This document shows, piece by piece, positions 31,210-42,367 of a stretch of DNA of 64,000 nucleotides. Under the pieces are notes generated by a model. It worked only from the letters and a program-made list of their open reading frames with translations, made no database searches and was not told the DNA's origin. A program made the translations under genes and the position numbers. The stretch is from Yponomeuta sedellus (taxonomy: Eukaryota > Arthropoda > Insecta > Lepidoptera > Yponomeutidae), in the NCBI GenBank assembly GCA_934045075.1, contig OW203731.1, forward strand, positions 11,261,198 through 11,325,197, given 5' to 3'. Every line of letters begins with the position of its first letter. Positions within the stretch are counted from its first letter, which is position 1.

Positions 31210-34200
31210 CTCTGCTCTCCTAGTCCACGAAATTGAATTTCTTCATGTTCAGTCATAAATACTCGTCGAGCTTGCTTGAGTGAAAGCGCGACGAGATCGT
31301 CGGACAGATCATAGATAACTTGGAGATTATTATTTACGTAATCAAAATTCTCTTTCTCAGAGACACTGTCTGATTCTTCAATTATCCATGGGTTTGAGCA
31401 TATGTTTAGTTTGGAATCCGGTTTCACCTTATAACTAAGACAGTCTGCTACGGAAATACTATCAATGAAATCAGAAATACTTTTTAATTCCTCATGATGA
31501 TCACTTTTAGCGCCTTTACTAGTTAAGTCAAAATTATCTTTCGATTTCAAAATATTTGGCACACTCCACCACACATGAAAACGATCTAAAGGATAATTTA
31601 GTGATGTTCTAAGTAGATGATCTGCCCGATCCTGTGACGACACAATATTTGTTTCCTCTTTCCTATCTTCAGATTCATCACGATCCATCCAAGAGGAATT
31701 CGAGTTTTCATCGTCTATGTCGCTGACAACTTTCTGTTCTTCAGGAATTGATAAAACATTATCTTTAGCACTTTTCTGTGTTTCACTTGCAATTAGGAAG
31801 TGCAACGAATTAATTGCTTTTCTTATATCTCCGTTAAAGTATTCCATCATTTTTTTACCAATTCCTGGCCAGCACAGTTTAGTGTCAACTAAGCACATTA
31901 TATCAAGCCACGTTCCAAGAATTCTCGGTGACAGGGAATTCATTTTGAGAATTGTTCCTGATAGTAAGAACTTCTGTAAATGTTGACAGTTTACTGATGT
32001 TACTACCAATATTACTGGTCTTTTGGAGAATTGAATTAATTGCGCTATTGCAGACACAAATCCATCATCCTGGTCAAATACTATATCTGCATCATCAATG
32101 AGTATGAGTGACATTGCTGTTCGTCCATCTTCCTGACTTAAGCTGTCACTTTTTTGTGGAGGAACTGTCCCATCAGATAAGCCTTTAGACTTTTTTAATA
32201 GTTTCTTAGAATTTTTGGAAGATTTCGATCCAAAGATTTCTTGAGAATTTTGCGAACCTTCAGCACTGCTGCCTTTGGCTCTATTGACTTTATGAGATTG
32301 GGTTGCTTCCTGCAAGTCTTGTAGCAATATCTTTCCAGTTCTCTTACTGCTGACATTGACTTCAATCACCTTAATTGCCAATTCCGTAGCTACAGCATAG
32401 ACGCTCGAAGTTTTCCCACTCCCAACAGGCCCAGTCAATGCAAGAAGATTATTTGATATTCTCATACTGTCTCTGCTGTCTGTATCATATGCGTCGAAAT
32501 CTGAATCGGAATTGTCGTTGCTATTTCTGGCACTAATGTCATTGGAGGTCCAAGTAATCAACCACTTTCGTAGCTCCTGTATGCTATCAAAGTTTCCTAA
32601 TATTTGCTTAGTAGAAGTGGCGCTGTACTTGGTACACCAGGTTGTATGCCCTGGATCCTCATCTTTAGTATCTAGAGCGTTATTACAAACCTCTGAACTA
32701 CTATTTAAATTAGCGCAGTTGAGATCTCTATGATCACCTTTTTTCTTATTATTCAGTGTTTTATAAGTTCTGTATACAGGAAATTGTGGATAACTTTCTT
32801 TGATATCTTTTAGAGTTCCTTGCACATCAACACGAGTAAATGAATTGGCGATTTCTACTTTAGTTTCATTTATGTCCAGTAGTTTCTTAATTTCATTTTC
32901 TTCATGACTTACGATGTCATCTATATCGCAGTAATTTTCGTAATCATCACTTAGGTTAATGTTAACCACGGATACTTTTGGGGTTGGTTCTATTTGCTGA
33001 ACATGCACCACAGGATAGAAATATGCAGCCTCAGTGTCTTGTGCCTTTTGCTGAGCATACGCTTTTTTAAGTTGATCTGGCATGCCACTTTGAAGAAACT
33101 TTTGCTTTGCTTCTAAAGCTGCTGGATCTATCTGTGTTTTTCTAAATATAGGGGCTAGCTTAGAACTATTTTTATCTTTTGGTGGTTTCACATCTTTAGC
33201 AGTTTTGTTAAAAACATTTTGAAGATCCATTTTTGGTTTTGTTGCATTGTTTATTTTAGATACTGATGGTGGATTAGGTTCATCCTTTGGGGTATTATTA
33301 TTAACAATGTGCTTCTTTTTCTTCGGTGTGAAAACATGAAGTTCTTCATCTGAGCTAGATAAAATATTTACATCGTCATTATATTTCACAGGCTTTTTGA
33401 TATTGCGCTTAGGACGAACTTCAGCTCTCTGTTCTAATTCTTGGGTGTTTCTTATTTCATTATTTTCAGTAGCGTTTTCAGTGCTTGGGTCGTATATATT
33501 TATTCGTTTTCGTTTTCTATTTTTTTTATCAACATTAATCAATGCCGTCTCTTCAATGCCAGGTTTAGAATTTCCTGTTTTATCTGTCGCATTTTCATTG
33601 CAATCAACATCAATTTCTGTAACTTTGTTAAGGCTAAGTTTTCTATGCTTACTTCTTTTTTTCTGTCGAATTTTGACTTTAAATTTATTAACCAGCTCTT
33701 TCTCTTCATCAACATATGAACTAACATCTGATCCCTTCTCGACTTTTTGAAAGTAGCACAACATGTTTTCTTTTTTCTTGATAGATGGTGATAATTTATT
33801 CAAAAATTCTAGATCCTCTTTCAGGACTGTCTTTTTTTTAGGAAATATCAAAGATTTATCCTTTTGTATGAGCAAATTATTTTGGGTTAAACTCTTTTCA
33901 TCAGGACATACCTGCTTTTTGTTATCATTATTGAGTTTGTTAGACACTGTTGAAGCTTTGTGGTGTATTTTATCTTTACTATCTGAAACATATTTCTTAT
34001 TAACTTCGTGTTTTTGATTGGTTTTTCCTTTATTTAACATTTTTTTAAGTCTCTGTGCTCGCTTCTCCATTTTGTCTTTAATACAGGCTTCTTGCATTTC
34101 TTCAAATTCTTTTTTCTTAACGGCACCTTTCGCATCAGCCATTTTTTGTAAAGCCAAGCTACGCTTTACCTTAGTTTTATTTTTTTCAATTATTTCTTCT

Positions 34201-34785
34201 CTTTCCAGTTCAATCAAATTCATATCTTTCCCTGGTGAGTAACCACCAATACTTTTGTTCCTAGAATCCATTAACAGCTTAAATGCATTGGTTTGCTTTT
34301 TTGCAACATTATCAGCATTTCTTTGACTTTCCTCTAAATTTTTAACTTTTTTAGATAAGGAGTGATGAGATGATATTTTAGGTGAGGTTCCACCAATTTC
34401 CCCCTTGTTTAAATTGAATACAGCTTGTTTACGTCTTACCATTTTGATAAGATAGTTTTCTTGTTTTTCTATATCATCATCAATTTCTATAGCTTTGTTA
34501 CATATAGGTGATCTCAGTTTTAATGTTTTATTAAAGGCTTCTGAAACATCTATTACGTCTGGATCTTCATTGCCATCTTTTTTGAGCTTGTATTTCTTTA
34601 ATTTCTTCTTAAGTGATCTATTGAATTTTAACTTCAGAATGTTTTCTTTGGACTTTAAAATTCCTCGAGTATAACTTCTATTTGGTTTACCAAAGTAATA
34701 TTGAGTTAAGCTATCTTCTTCATCTTCTTCTTCTATGAATTGGGCAGCAGGACCATTAACAGTATCAACCATGGACATCACTTTC
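31210..34785 (-). CDS. ATAD5: ATAD5/Elg1 homolog, main exon (~1,190 aa)
   Basis: ATAD5/Elg1 forms an RFC-like complex with RFC2-5 that unloads PCNA from chromatin in the nucleus. The exon begins after the acceptor TTTTCCAG (34,786); the start is ATG at 34,778 or the better-context ATG at 34,772. The first two-thirds is a long, Lys/Ser-rich, disordered region. SLTQYYFG near residue 25 and MLCYFQKV are possible short interaction motifs (inference). The AAA+ domain has Walker A TGPVGSGKTSS near residue 780, the ATAD5-typical VNVSSKRTGK...LQDLQEATQSH, Walker B LILIDDADIVFDQDDGF near 890, and a sensor region RPVILVVTSVN. A helical collar-like region follows. The frame ends GLGEQ at the donor (31,209). 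5' UTR exons were not located. Confidence 0.92.
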
Positions 34786-34799
34786 CTGGAAAATAAGAC

Positions 34800-35200
34800 A
34801 ATTGATATCAATATCAACTCTTGTATGTCCCCACTGCTGGGGCACCCAAACTTTGCATCTCTCAAGCGAGCAATATTCGTTATCAACCCTTGTATATTCC
34901 CACGGTACGGGTCTCTACCTGCATCGCAGGAAGGTTAGGTGGTGGAGGATTGTAAGACAGTGTCGGGCCTTACTGTCAGAAGTTATCAAGCCGCCCGTAA
35001 GGCCTCTGACATGGCTTAACGACTGTCATTACATGACAGCCGGCTCCAACGGCTTTACGTTCCTTGCAAGGCACGGAAGCGCTCGGAAAAATGCCACTAG
35101 CGGTAGTCACGGGACGGTCACCGATCCTGCACCTGATCGCGCTTGTTATTGCTTAACTTCCAACTCAGTTTGCTTAGGCCACGAGCGAGCAATATGCTGC
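34800..35200 (+). repeat. Dispersed retroposon fragment upstream of ATAD5
   Basis: It contains GTCCCCACTGCTGGGGCACC, CCCACGGTACGGGTCTC and, towards the end, GGCCACGAGCGAGC, all typical of the 3' regions of common lepidopteran non-LTR retroposons. The apparent ORFs have no domain. It occupies the intron or leader region just 5' of the ATAD5 coding exon. Confidence 0.45.
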
Positions 35201-37800
35201 TAATTAAACATGTATATGACTTCAAAACACTTTTACAAAACCACAAAATGCCAAAATTTAATAATATTTTCTCATTTTACTGCAATCATAATGAACATAA
35301 TTTGTGTGTGTCTCAAGTGCCATTAAAATATAAGAAATAATATAATTTAGTTTGTCTCAGAATTTATGAACACACGAGGTATATCCTTGATATATATAAA
35401 CTCAAGAACATAATAATATTACTGCCATAACATTTAAACATTACCAATTACAGTGAACAGATGGTGCTATTCACTTTAAAATAAGATAAGAATATTTTTT
35501 ATTGTACACCAGGAAAAACAAACACAAAATAATTATAAAGGTACAGTACAATCAGTAAAGGTACAGAAATTAGAGCAAATCCAGACAACCTATGATGGAG
35601 AGTTGCAGAATCCGCTATTTGACTCTCTTTTCAAATAATTCTTAAATATCTCTTCCATTAGACCAAAAAATGTTTTAGTATATTTTTTGAGGACCAAACA
35701 GCAACAAAAAAAAATATTTTAATACTTCACTTTGCTAAGCAGTCAAAAACGTGGTCAGCCATTTTTGTCTATTCTTAGAAGACCTGAAGACTTGTAAACA
35801 AAGTTTGATATTCAACATCTGTGCGTCATTTTGTCTATCTGTGCGTCAGGATAGTGAAATAACAACCACACAACCATGATTTTATCGAGTTTACATGCAA
35901 AGTATATAGCCAAAATATATTATGGAATTTTTCGAGAATGCAAAAACATGTCAATAAATACGAAATAAACATACGAAAAAATTGGCTCAAACTTGCCAAA
36001 AGAGACCCCGATACTTTATTGACTGAAACTCACGTGTATTTACATGTATTCACTTTGATGTAAGTACTTTAATAATCTGTCCACTGGCTCTGGCTGACAG
36101 ATGTTTGTTTACAACCCAAAGATGCTTTCAACATGGTAAACAGCGTTTTCACAGTTCCAAACTAAAAGCGGAATAATTTAATTGCAAAATTTTGCAGCCA
36201 TCCTACATACTTAGCAAAGTCAATATATTTCAGTTCCTTACGTTAAATACTACAGGAAATATTCGCATCAAATTTGATACGAGTCAAGTAGCGGATTGCT
36301 GAGTGTGGCAATACACACTGCCATTTTCTGTGCAGTATGTATTGAGGTACATAGTTCATACAGATTGTGGTTGTAACTTTTCTAGGTAATCTAAACAGCT
36401 GAAAAATCCTCCTAAAACCTCTACAAACCTATTATATACCAAATTTTTAGAGGTTCATAAGTATCTCTTGTAAAACCAATACCACCAAAATTATTTAAAG
36501 CATTTTTGACTCCATTGATATATGACAGATATAAAACAAGATAAGAATATTCTTTATTATATCAGATATAAAACACCTTTTTATATATATTTTACGGGCC
36601 TTGGGTAGGCAGAAAAATCAAAAAGTAGATTTAAAGCAGTAGGAATGTCCCTTTAGAAAAATATATGTTTATTAATGACAGGATACTGTGGTTAGAGAAC
36701 ATAGTAGACTAAAAGAGGGCATAGTGACTTAAAATAAGAAAATGTTGCATTGGGGGGGGCATATAGAGAGAATGAAAGAGAAATATTAAAAACATTCATA
36801 TACTATGCAGTAGTACTGACCAACATGTTCAGATAAAAGCTGTGATGGGATCCAAAATTCAATTTATACTTGGTATGTGTGAAACAGCTATTATGATACC
36901 TAGTACTGGGTAGAATCACTTTTGGATCATATTTGGGTTGAGATTACAACTGTTTTTGGCCAAAACCGAAATTTGTCAGATATTTAGGCTAAACACAATG
37001 CAAAATATGCAAATTCTTTTAGGATTACCAGTACTTACTAGACAGTCAAATCTGCTGTCTTCTCTACTTCGCATTGCTTATGTTTTACAAACTCTCCCAC
37101 GCTTATCTTGTCTCCCATAACTGTCCATTTGGGGTTATACTGCTACATCGCTATAAAGCTGTTTACACACTCTATCTCTTCGCATTATTTCAGCATCACT
37201 CTTGTATAACTATTTGTTATAAGGTTTTAGGCATAAACAATAAAATATGAAAATTCATATCAAAGTACAAACCTCACGTTTTACGTATGAATTTACGTGT
37301 TAATTTTCTTCTCTCTGTTAGTACTACAGCGGTAACTATAATCATTATTGTTACTGGATATTGGATAACAGATGTATTCAAGGGAGAAAAATAGATATTT
37401 TTCGGTCTACGCAAATTGACGATTATTTGCCGCTAAAAACAGAATCGCATCATTTTGGCAGTTAGAGTTAGAGACTTAAAGTGATTACATTCTCAAACAT
37501 TCTCTGTGGCAGTTTTGACAGAAGCAGACAGAGCAGCCAGTGTGACCAACTTCAAAATACGAATCCTGCCTTACATAAGCTGAAAAACTGCTAAAAAATG
37601 CCTAACACCAAAGAAAATGCCAAAAAAATGCCAACATTAAGAAGATGCGTATGGCCTGATAGGTTTCTTTATTTGTGGTCACAAAAGAAAACATTTTGCT
37701 AGATACATACAGAATATTGTACTTTTATTGAACAAATAAAAAAAACTTTACAGTGTATAAAAATAGTATATTTCTTTGAATAAAATTATTAGGTACACTA
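35201..37800. other. AT-rich intergenic DNA
   Basis: Contains two TAAGATAAGAATATTNTTTATT tracts (about 35,480 and 36,540), the second followed by a TATATATATT stretch, probably retroposon tails. No gene frame or RNA was supported. Confidence 0.3.
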
Positions 37801-37806
37801 ACTCAC

Positions 37807-38028
37807 CGATGACTGCCCACTGTACCCAGACATATTCTTCGTGTGTTTGTTAGTTGTTGCATGTTCTTTCAGAGCAGACAGTCGTGTAACTAATTTGATA
37901 TTGCAGGCTTTAAAAAACGCAACATTTGGATCGTCTTTGGCTTTAGATATCCATTAAGAAAGCAATGGATCTTGTTCCCACTCCGGGTGGTACGCTCGTT
38001 CGTTAACTCCGTGTTCTTTGCTAAAACA
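37807..38028 (-). pseudogene. ZBED/hAT-like zinc-finger exon fragment
   Basis: The minus strand reads HCFSKEHGVNERAYHPEWEQDPLLS, a stop, then WISKAKDDPNVAFFKACNIK and LSALKEHATTNKHTKNMSG, ending at a donor-like TCG|GTGAGT (37,806). The layout (HPEWExxPLLxxW..., Cys region, LxxHxxTxKH) is that of the BED-like finger in hAT-related or ZBED-type proteins. The first zinc-binding Cys pair is incomplete and an in-frame stop is present, so it is a relic. It may stem from a domesticated gene or a transposon; neighbours do not decide this. Confidence 0.45.
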
Positions 38029-38585
38029 GTGACTCTCAAAACCAACGAATAACGTTGGCCGGTGTCTAAGATCCTACTCTGATTTCTGCCTGACAAAACA
38101 AAAACGAACGAACTATGCAAACTCAAGAAGAGGCAAAACTCTTACAAAACTCATTGCTGCCAACATCTATATATATAAAAGAAAGTCGTGTTAGTTACTT
38201 CACTTATAACTCAAGAACGGCTGAACCAATTTAGCTAAAAATTGGCAGGGAGGTAGTTTAGAGCCAGGAGAAGGACATAGGATACTTTTTATCCCGTTCG
38301 ACATCATTCCCGTGTGACTTGACATGTAACGTCAGTCACTATAAAACGTGGTATAACAAAAAAGAATCAGACTTGGAATTACAAAATTGACGTATAATGA
38401 CAGCTATGTAATGACGTATGGATGACAATTTGATATTTGTAAGAAATCAATAATAAAACTATTTGTATTAAATAAATAATTAACATTATTGCCCAATTGC
38501 CCATTCGTATAAACAGTGAAGTGAACTATAAAACTCGGTATGGTTGAAAATTTAAGTTTTTAGGTGAAGTGAAGTTAAATTAATA

Positions 38586-38864
38586 ATGCCGCGACCAAGA
38601 CGATCGAATCTTTCCCGACAAAGCCGTGATGCAAGAAGAATACGAAATACTGCAAATGAAAGGACTGAAGAAGAACAAGAAATTGCACGTGAACAGCGCC
38701 GCGATAGTATGGCTCAACTTCGTGCTTCTCAATCACGAGAGCAAAGTGAAGCAGCCCGTGAAACAGCTCGGTTGGCAATGCAGAATCGTCGAGCGAACAA
38801 CAGAGGTCAACAAATAGATAATTTGCGACGCATTCAAATTACCGTTAAATCTTCAAACTATTGA
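38586..38864 (+). pseudogene. Helitron Rep/Hel N-terminal fragment
   Basis: ATG at 38,586 opens a 92-residue frame starting MPRPRRSNLSRQSRDARRIR, a basic, Arg/Gln/Glu-rich coiled segment typical of the extreme N-terminus of insect Helitron proteins. From about codon 80 the text belongs to helicase sequence in the wrong frame. The HUH nuclease (Rep) domain and the helicase Walker A region, normally some thousand residues, are absent. Confidence 0.75.
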
Positions 38865-39978
38865 AGAACCAACGTGTAATATTGCAAAACACTCAGAAAT
38901 GGCCAAAGTTTTAGCGGTATCGAAAATCATCATCTGGGACGAATGCACAATGGCGCATAAACGTGCATTTGAAGCACTTAACCGAACATTAAAAGATTTA
39001 CGCAATGACTCGAGCTGTTTTGGAGGAGCAATGATTTTACTTTCTGGCGATTTCCGCCAAATACTGCCGGTAATTCCAAGATCTACGGCTGCCGACGAAA
39101 TAAACGCTTGCCTCAAATCGTCAAATCTATGGCGCCATGTGAAGAAACTGCAACTGACAACAAACATGAGAGTTACATTGCTTAATGATACATCTGCTGA
39201 AGATTTCTCGGAGCAATTGCTGACTATCGGTAATGGTCAAGTACCTGTCGATGAATCGAGCGGATTAATATCATTTCCAAATAATTTCTGTAATTTTTTC
39301 TCATCAAAAGACGAACTTATCAACAATGTATTTCCAGAAATTATTTCTAACTTCAAAAATTATGAATGGATGAGTGAGCGAGCAATTTTAGCGGCAAAGA
39401 ATAAAGATGTAGATGACCTAAACAACATAATTCAAAATAAGATCATTGGAACAATGCATTCATTCAAATCTATTGACTGCGTCACAAATGAAGATGAAGC
39501 CACCAACTATCCAATTGAATTTTATAACTCTTTGGACGTGCCTGGCTTACCACCGCACAATTTACGCCTTAAGGTTGGCTCCGTAGTAATCATGCTTCGA
39601 AACATAAACCAACCAAAACTGTGCAACGGTACGCGTTTGGTGGTTAGAAAATTGATGAACAATGTAATTTACGCTACGATAATGATAGGAAAATTCAAAG
39701 GCGAGGAAGTTCTCATTCCAAGGATACCGATGATCCCAACCGATATGCCGTTTAAATTTAAAAGACTTCAATTTCCGATACGTCTTGCATTTGCCATGAC
39801 CATCAACAAATCACAAGGCCAATCCTTAAAAGTTTGGGGTTTAAATCTAAAACATTCATGTTTTTCCCATGGTCAATTATACGTGGCATGTTCACGGGTC
39901 GGAAGACCATCTGCGTGGTTTGTTTTTGCGCCTGATAATAAAACAAAAAATGTCGTGTATCACAAGGTCCTTAAATGA
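38840..39978 (+). pseudogene. Helitron PIF1-like helicase, C-terminal part
   Basis: The frame (LPLNLQTIEEPT from about 38,840; first internal ATG at 38,899) encodes PIF1-family helicase motifs: IIIWDECTMAHKRAFEALNR (Walker B/motif II with DEC), LLSGDFRQILPVIPRS (motif III), later INKSQGQSLKVWGLNL (motif V) and LYVACSRVGRPSAWF (motif VI), ending at 39,978. Motif I is missing, so the product cannot be an active ATPase. The junction with the N-terminal fragment is out of frame. The copy is therefore non-autonomous but could be mobilised by a complete Helitron because both ends are intact. Confidence 0.88.
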
Positions 39979-40120
39979 AGAGCAACCTATTTACTAAAAT
40001 ACAGAAATAATTATGAATGATTGATGTAGAAATTTAATTTTTTTTTGTATTTTTTCCAATAAAAAAAAATCTGCTTATTTATTGACATTAAGGCGGAACA
40101 AAGTTCGCCGGGTCAGCTAG

Positions 40121-40427
40121 TTATAACTATAAATGTAAGAAGGCGAATATATGGGGAGACCCCAAAAAGAGGCCGCGTACAGTGTCGCAAGCACTGCACA
40201 AATCAATGTGTTTATAAATCGACATTATATATGCCATTTTTATTTTATGCCTTGCTTAATAGGGCTTTAGTTCAATACTGCCGAAAACTGCCAAAAATCA
40301 TGAACTGCCACAAAATCTGCCACAGGTTAAATGAGGGGTCGAATCCTGCCCAAAAGGCAGGAAACTGCCACATATGGTCACACTGAGAGCAGCACAAACG
40401 ATCTTTTTAATCTGATAGTGTTGGTAC
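40121..40427. other. Spacer between Helitron and THAP element
   Basis: Contains repeated CTGCC/ACTGCCA words and a TTAATCTGATAG stretch leading into the GTTGGTAC duplication at 40,420-40,427. No gene. Confidence 0.3.
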
Positions 40428-40660
40428 CGTAGACAGAGAATAGATCAGATAGACGAGACATAACCATAGAAAAAAGAAGAAGTGATGACTTAATACGAGT
40501 CTTAAAGTGTAAGCGAGAAACATTAATTATCTTCTGTCCCTTACGCGCGTATGCGATTTTTTTGTTTGCCACAGTTCAAATCTGTGGCAGACAAATCTAC
40601 GTCAAATCTGAGCTTTATCGATTTTACTTTGAATTTAGGCAGATATCAGTGTTTTTCTCC

Positions 40661-40692
40661 ATAAAATTGTACTTTTCGTGTTCGGTTCAGTT
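40661..40692 (+). promoter_or_regulatory. Internal TATA/Inr promoter of THAP element copy 1
   Basis: ATAAAA (40,661-40,666) lies about 28 bases before the A of TCAGTT (40,689), 20 bases upstream of the THAP start codon. In copy 2 the corresponding initiator reads TGCAATT and is lost. Confidence 0.45.
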
Positions 40693-40708
40693 GGGCGAAA
40701 GTGATACA

Positions 40709-40779
40709 ATGGTAAATTGCAGCAATTTAGGCTGTGGAAGCCGCAGTGAGCGTAAAAACGCCAACATAACCTTACATTC
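40709..40779 (+). pseudogene. THAP domain exon 1, copy 1
   Basis: The ATG at 40,709 begins MVNCSNLGCGSRSERKNANI, the N-terminus of a C2CH THAP zinc finger (first Cys pair in NCSNLGC). The exon ends at a consensus donor, GTAAGT, at 40,780. THAP domains bind DNA and form the N-terminus of P-element transposases and of many host regulators. The matching exon 2 is largely deleted in this copy (about 41,231-41,290), so no complete finger can be made. Confidence 0.65.
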
Positions 40780-41680
40780 GTAAGTGCTATTAATTCTCCT
40801 CTAATCTCTGTTTTTATGATGTTCAAGACTACGGCAAGGTATAAAATGCATCTACTGCACTCAATTACCCCTAAATTAGATATATATGTGCCGTGAAAAC
40901 TAAATCGCAAATTTGAATATTTTTGTGTTACCCGTCTAAATTATGTAGGCGCTCGTACGATAGATTGGCAATCTAACTGCGGCAATCGTACTTTTGGCGG
41001 TTTATAATAATGTTAGTGTTACTAGACTTAATATACAAAAAATACCTTAGTGTTGGCAAAAACAAGGCCAAATGTGAAGAAAAAAACTCACGCCCGATAT
41101 CCCCGAGGGTGTAGGCAGAGGAACCAACCACGAGTTAGACGCTCGTTTTGACGAGGTCCCAAACGTACCATTGGCAAGTCTTTCCCCGTTATCCGGGCAC
41201 ATAATGATTATATTGTTTAAAATTATTTTACAGGTACCCAGCTGACCGGCTCTTCGGACCATATAGGTTAGCCGGTTCCTTGCGAAACGAACTAAAAAAA
41301 AAAGGACTCCCTAAAATAATATTGTTTATAGGTACATTTTAGTGATGCAATATATTCGTACATTATTATGTTATGGTTTACCTCACAAATATATTTGCGA
41401 ATAAACCATTCAATGCATTATTTGTAAGGGTGTAAATAATATTAGTTATGGGTGTATTTTAGTGATTCAATATATTCGTACATTATTATGTTATGGGTTA
41501 CCTCACAAATATATTCGTGAATATACCGTTCAGTGTAAAATTACGTCTTTGTCCTGGGTCTATTATTTTTTCAATCTCTACTTAATGTATTTCTTAAGTA
41601 ATCTCTACTTAACTAAGGTTCTAAACTATAGTATACTTTGAAAGGTATTTTTTTTAAAACGCCGTTTGTGTTCTTTCCAG

Positions 41681-41993
41681 GCTCTTCCTGAGGCTACATC
41701 ATCGTATTCTCCATCACTTGCGGTTGCAAGTACTAGTACAAGTGCTACTGATATTCATACGATGGACAGCCTGAAAAATCCTTATTTGGCTCCGTGTGAC
41801 TTCTTTTCAATTCCCTGAAATTAAAAATCAGTTCAAAGGGATACCGTTGTCATCGCCGGAAGACGCACTAGCAGCGTTTGAGAAGGCCGTGGAAGAGGTG
41901 TCTGCGGAGGACTGGAAAAAATGTTTTGAAAATTGTTTCAGACTCATGAAACTTGGTATAGAGGCTGATGGAGAGTTCTTTGAAAAGATTTAA
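41681..41993 (+). pseudogene. Mariner transposase C-terminal exon, copy 1
   Basis: It follows an acceptor-like TTCTTTCCAG (41,680). A Ser/Thr-rich stretch (ATSSYSPSLAVASTSTSATD) leads into NPYLAPCDFF, the third catalytic Asp motif of mariner transposases. After a frameshift comes FPEIKNQFKGIPLSSPEDAL ... EDWKKCFENCF ... GEFFEKI-stop. The downstream sequence ending TGAGTGTCCCACGTA (42,056) looks like a mariner 3' terminal repeat. No mariner 5' half is present. Confidence 0.7.
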
Positions 41994-42367
41994 TAAAAAT
42001 ATTTTTCATAGAAGTTAGTTTTTTAGTTTCTCAAAACTTTCTGAGTGTCCCACGTATAATTTTAATTAATTTTTTTGCTTCTTTTGAAGTATTCATTTCC
42101 CGATTTTCTGTTTACAACTTATAAATACACAAAACATACTTTTGGGAATTATGGGTCATGCTAGCAACTCTTATCAAACGTACACGATACGCGCAGGCCC
42201 AGTCTATTCTATTCTCTGTCTACGGTTGGTACCGTTGGTATGGTTGGTACCGTAGACAGAGAATAGACAGACGAGACGTAAGCATAGAAAAAAAAATAAG
42301 AAAGAGATGACTTAATACGAGTCTTCTGAAGTGTAAGCGAGAAACAGTAATGATCTTCTGAACTGTC

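Larger units (their letters stand above)
38166..40120 (+). mobile_element. Helitron, internally deleted derivative
   Basis: The 5' end TCTATATATATAAAAG directly follows an A, and the 3' end ...CAGCTAG is followed by a T: the classic 5'-TC...CTAG-3' insertion between A and T. A hairpin GGCGGAAC-AAA-GTTCGCC lies at 40,092-40,109, about 11 bp before the 3' end. The 5' region also has AACTCAAGAACGGCTGAACC, typical of insect Helitron ends. It encodes only the first residues of the Rep/helicase protein and the C-terminal helicase part. Confidence 0.92.
40428..42224 (+). mobile_element. THAP-carrying TIR transposon, copy 1
   Basis: The 1,797-bp element starts CGTAGACAGAGAATAGA and ends TCTATTCTCTGTCTACG, flanked by perfect 8-bp duplications GTTGGTAC (40,420-40,427 and 42,225-42,232). 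It carries a THAP-domain first exon with its own TATA/Inr promoter, a deleted second THAP exon, and a mariner transposase 3' exon with the mariner 3' terminal repeat. An 8-bp duplication plus a THAP domain suggests a P-like superfamily, although the ends do not begin with CA as in the Drosophila P element. Confidence 0.85.

Noticed and set aside
31397..34242. Plus-strand ORFs of 70-120 aa over ATAD5
   Set aside because: They are antisense shadows of the Lys/Ser-rich ATAD5 coding exon, rich in Leu/Phe/Ser as expected of reverse-complement Lys/Glu codons.
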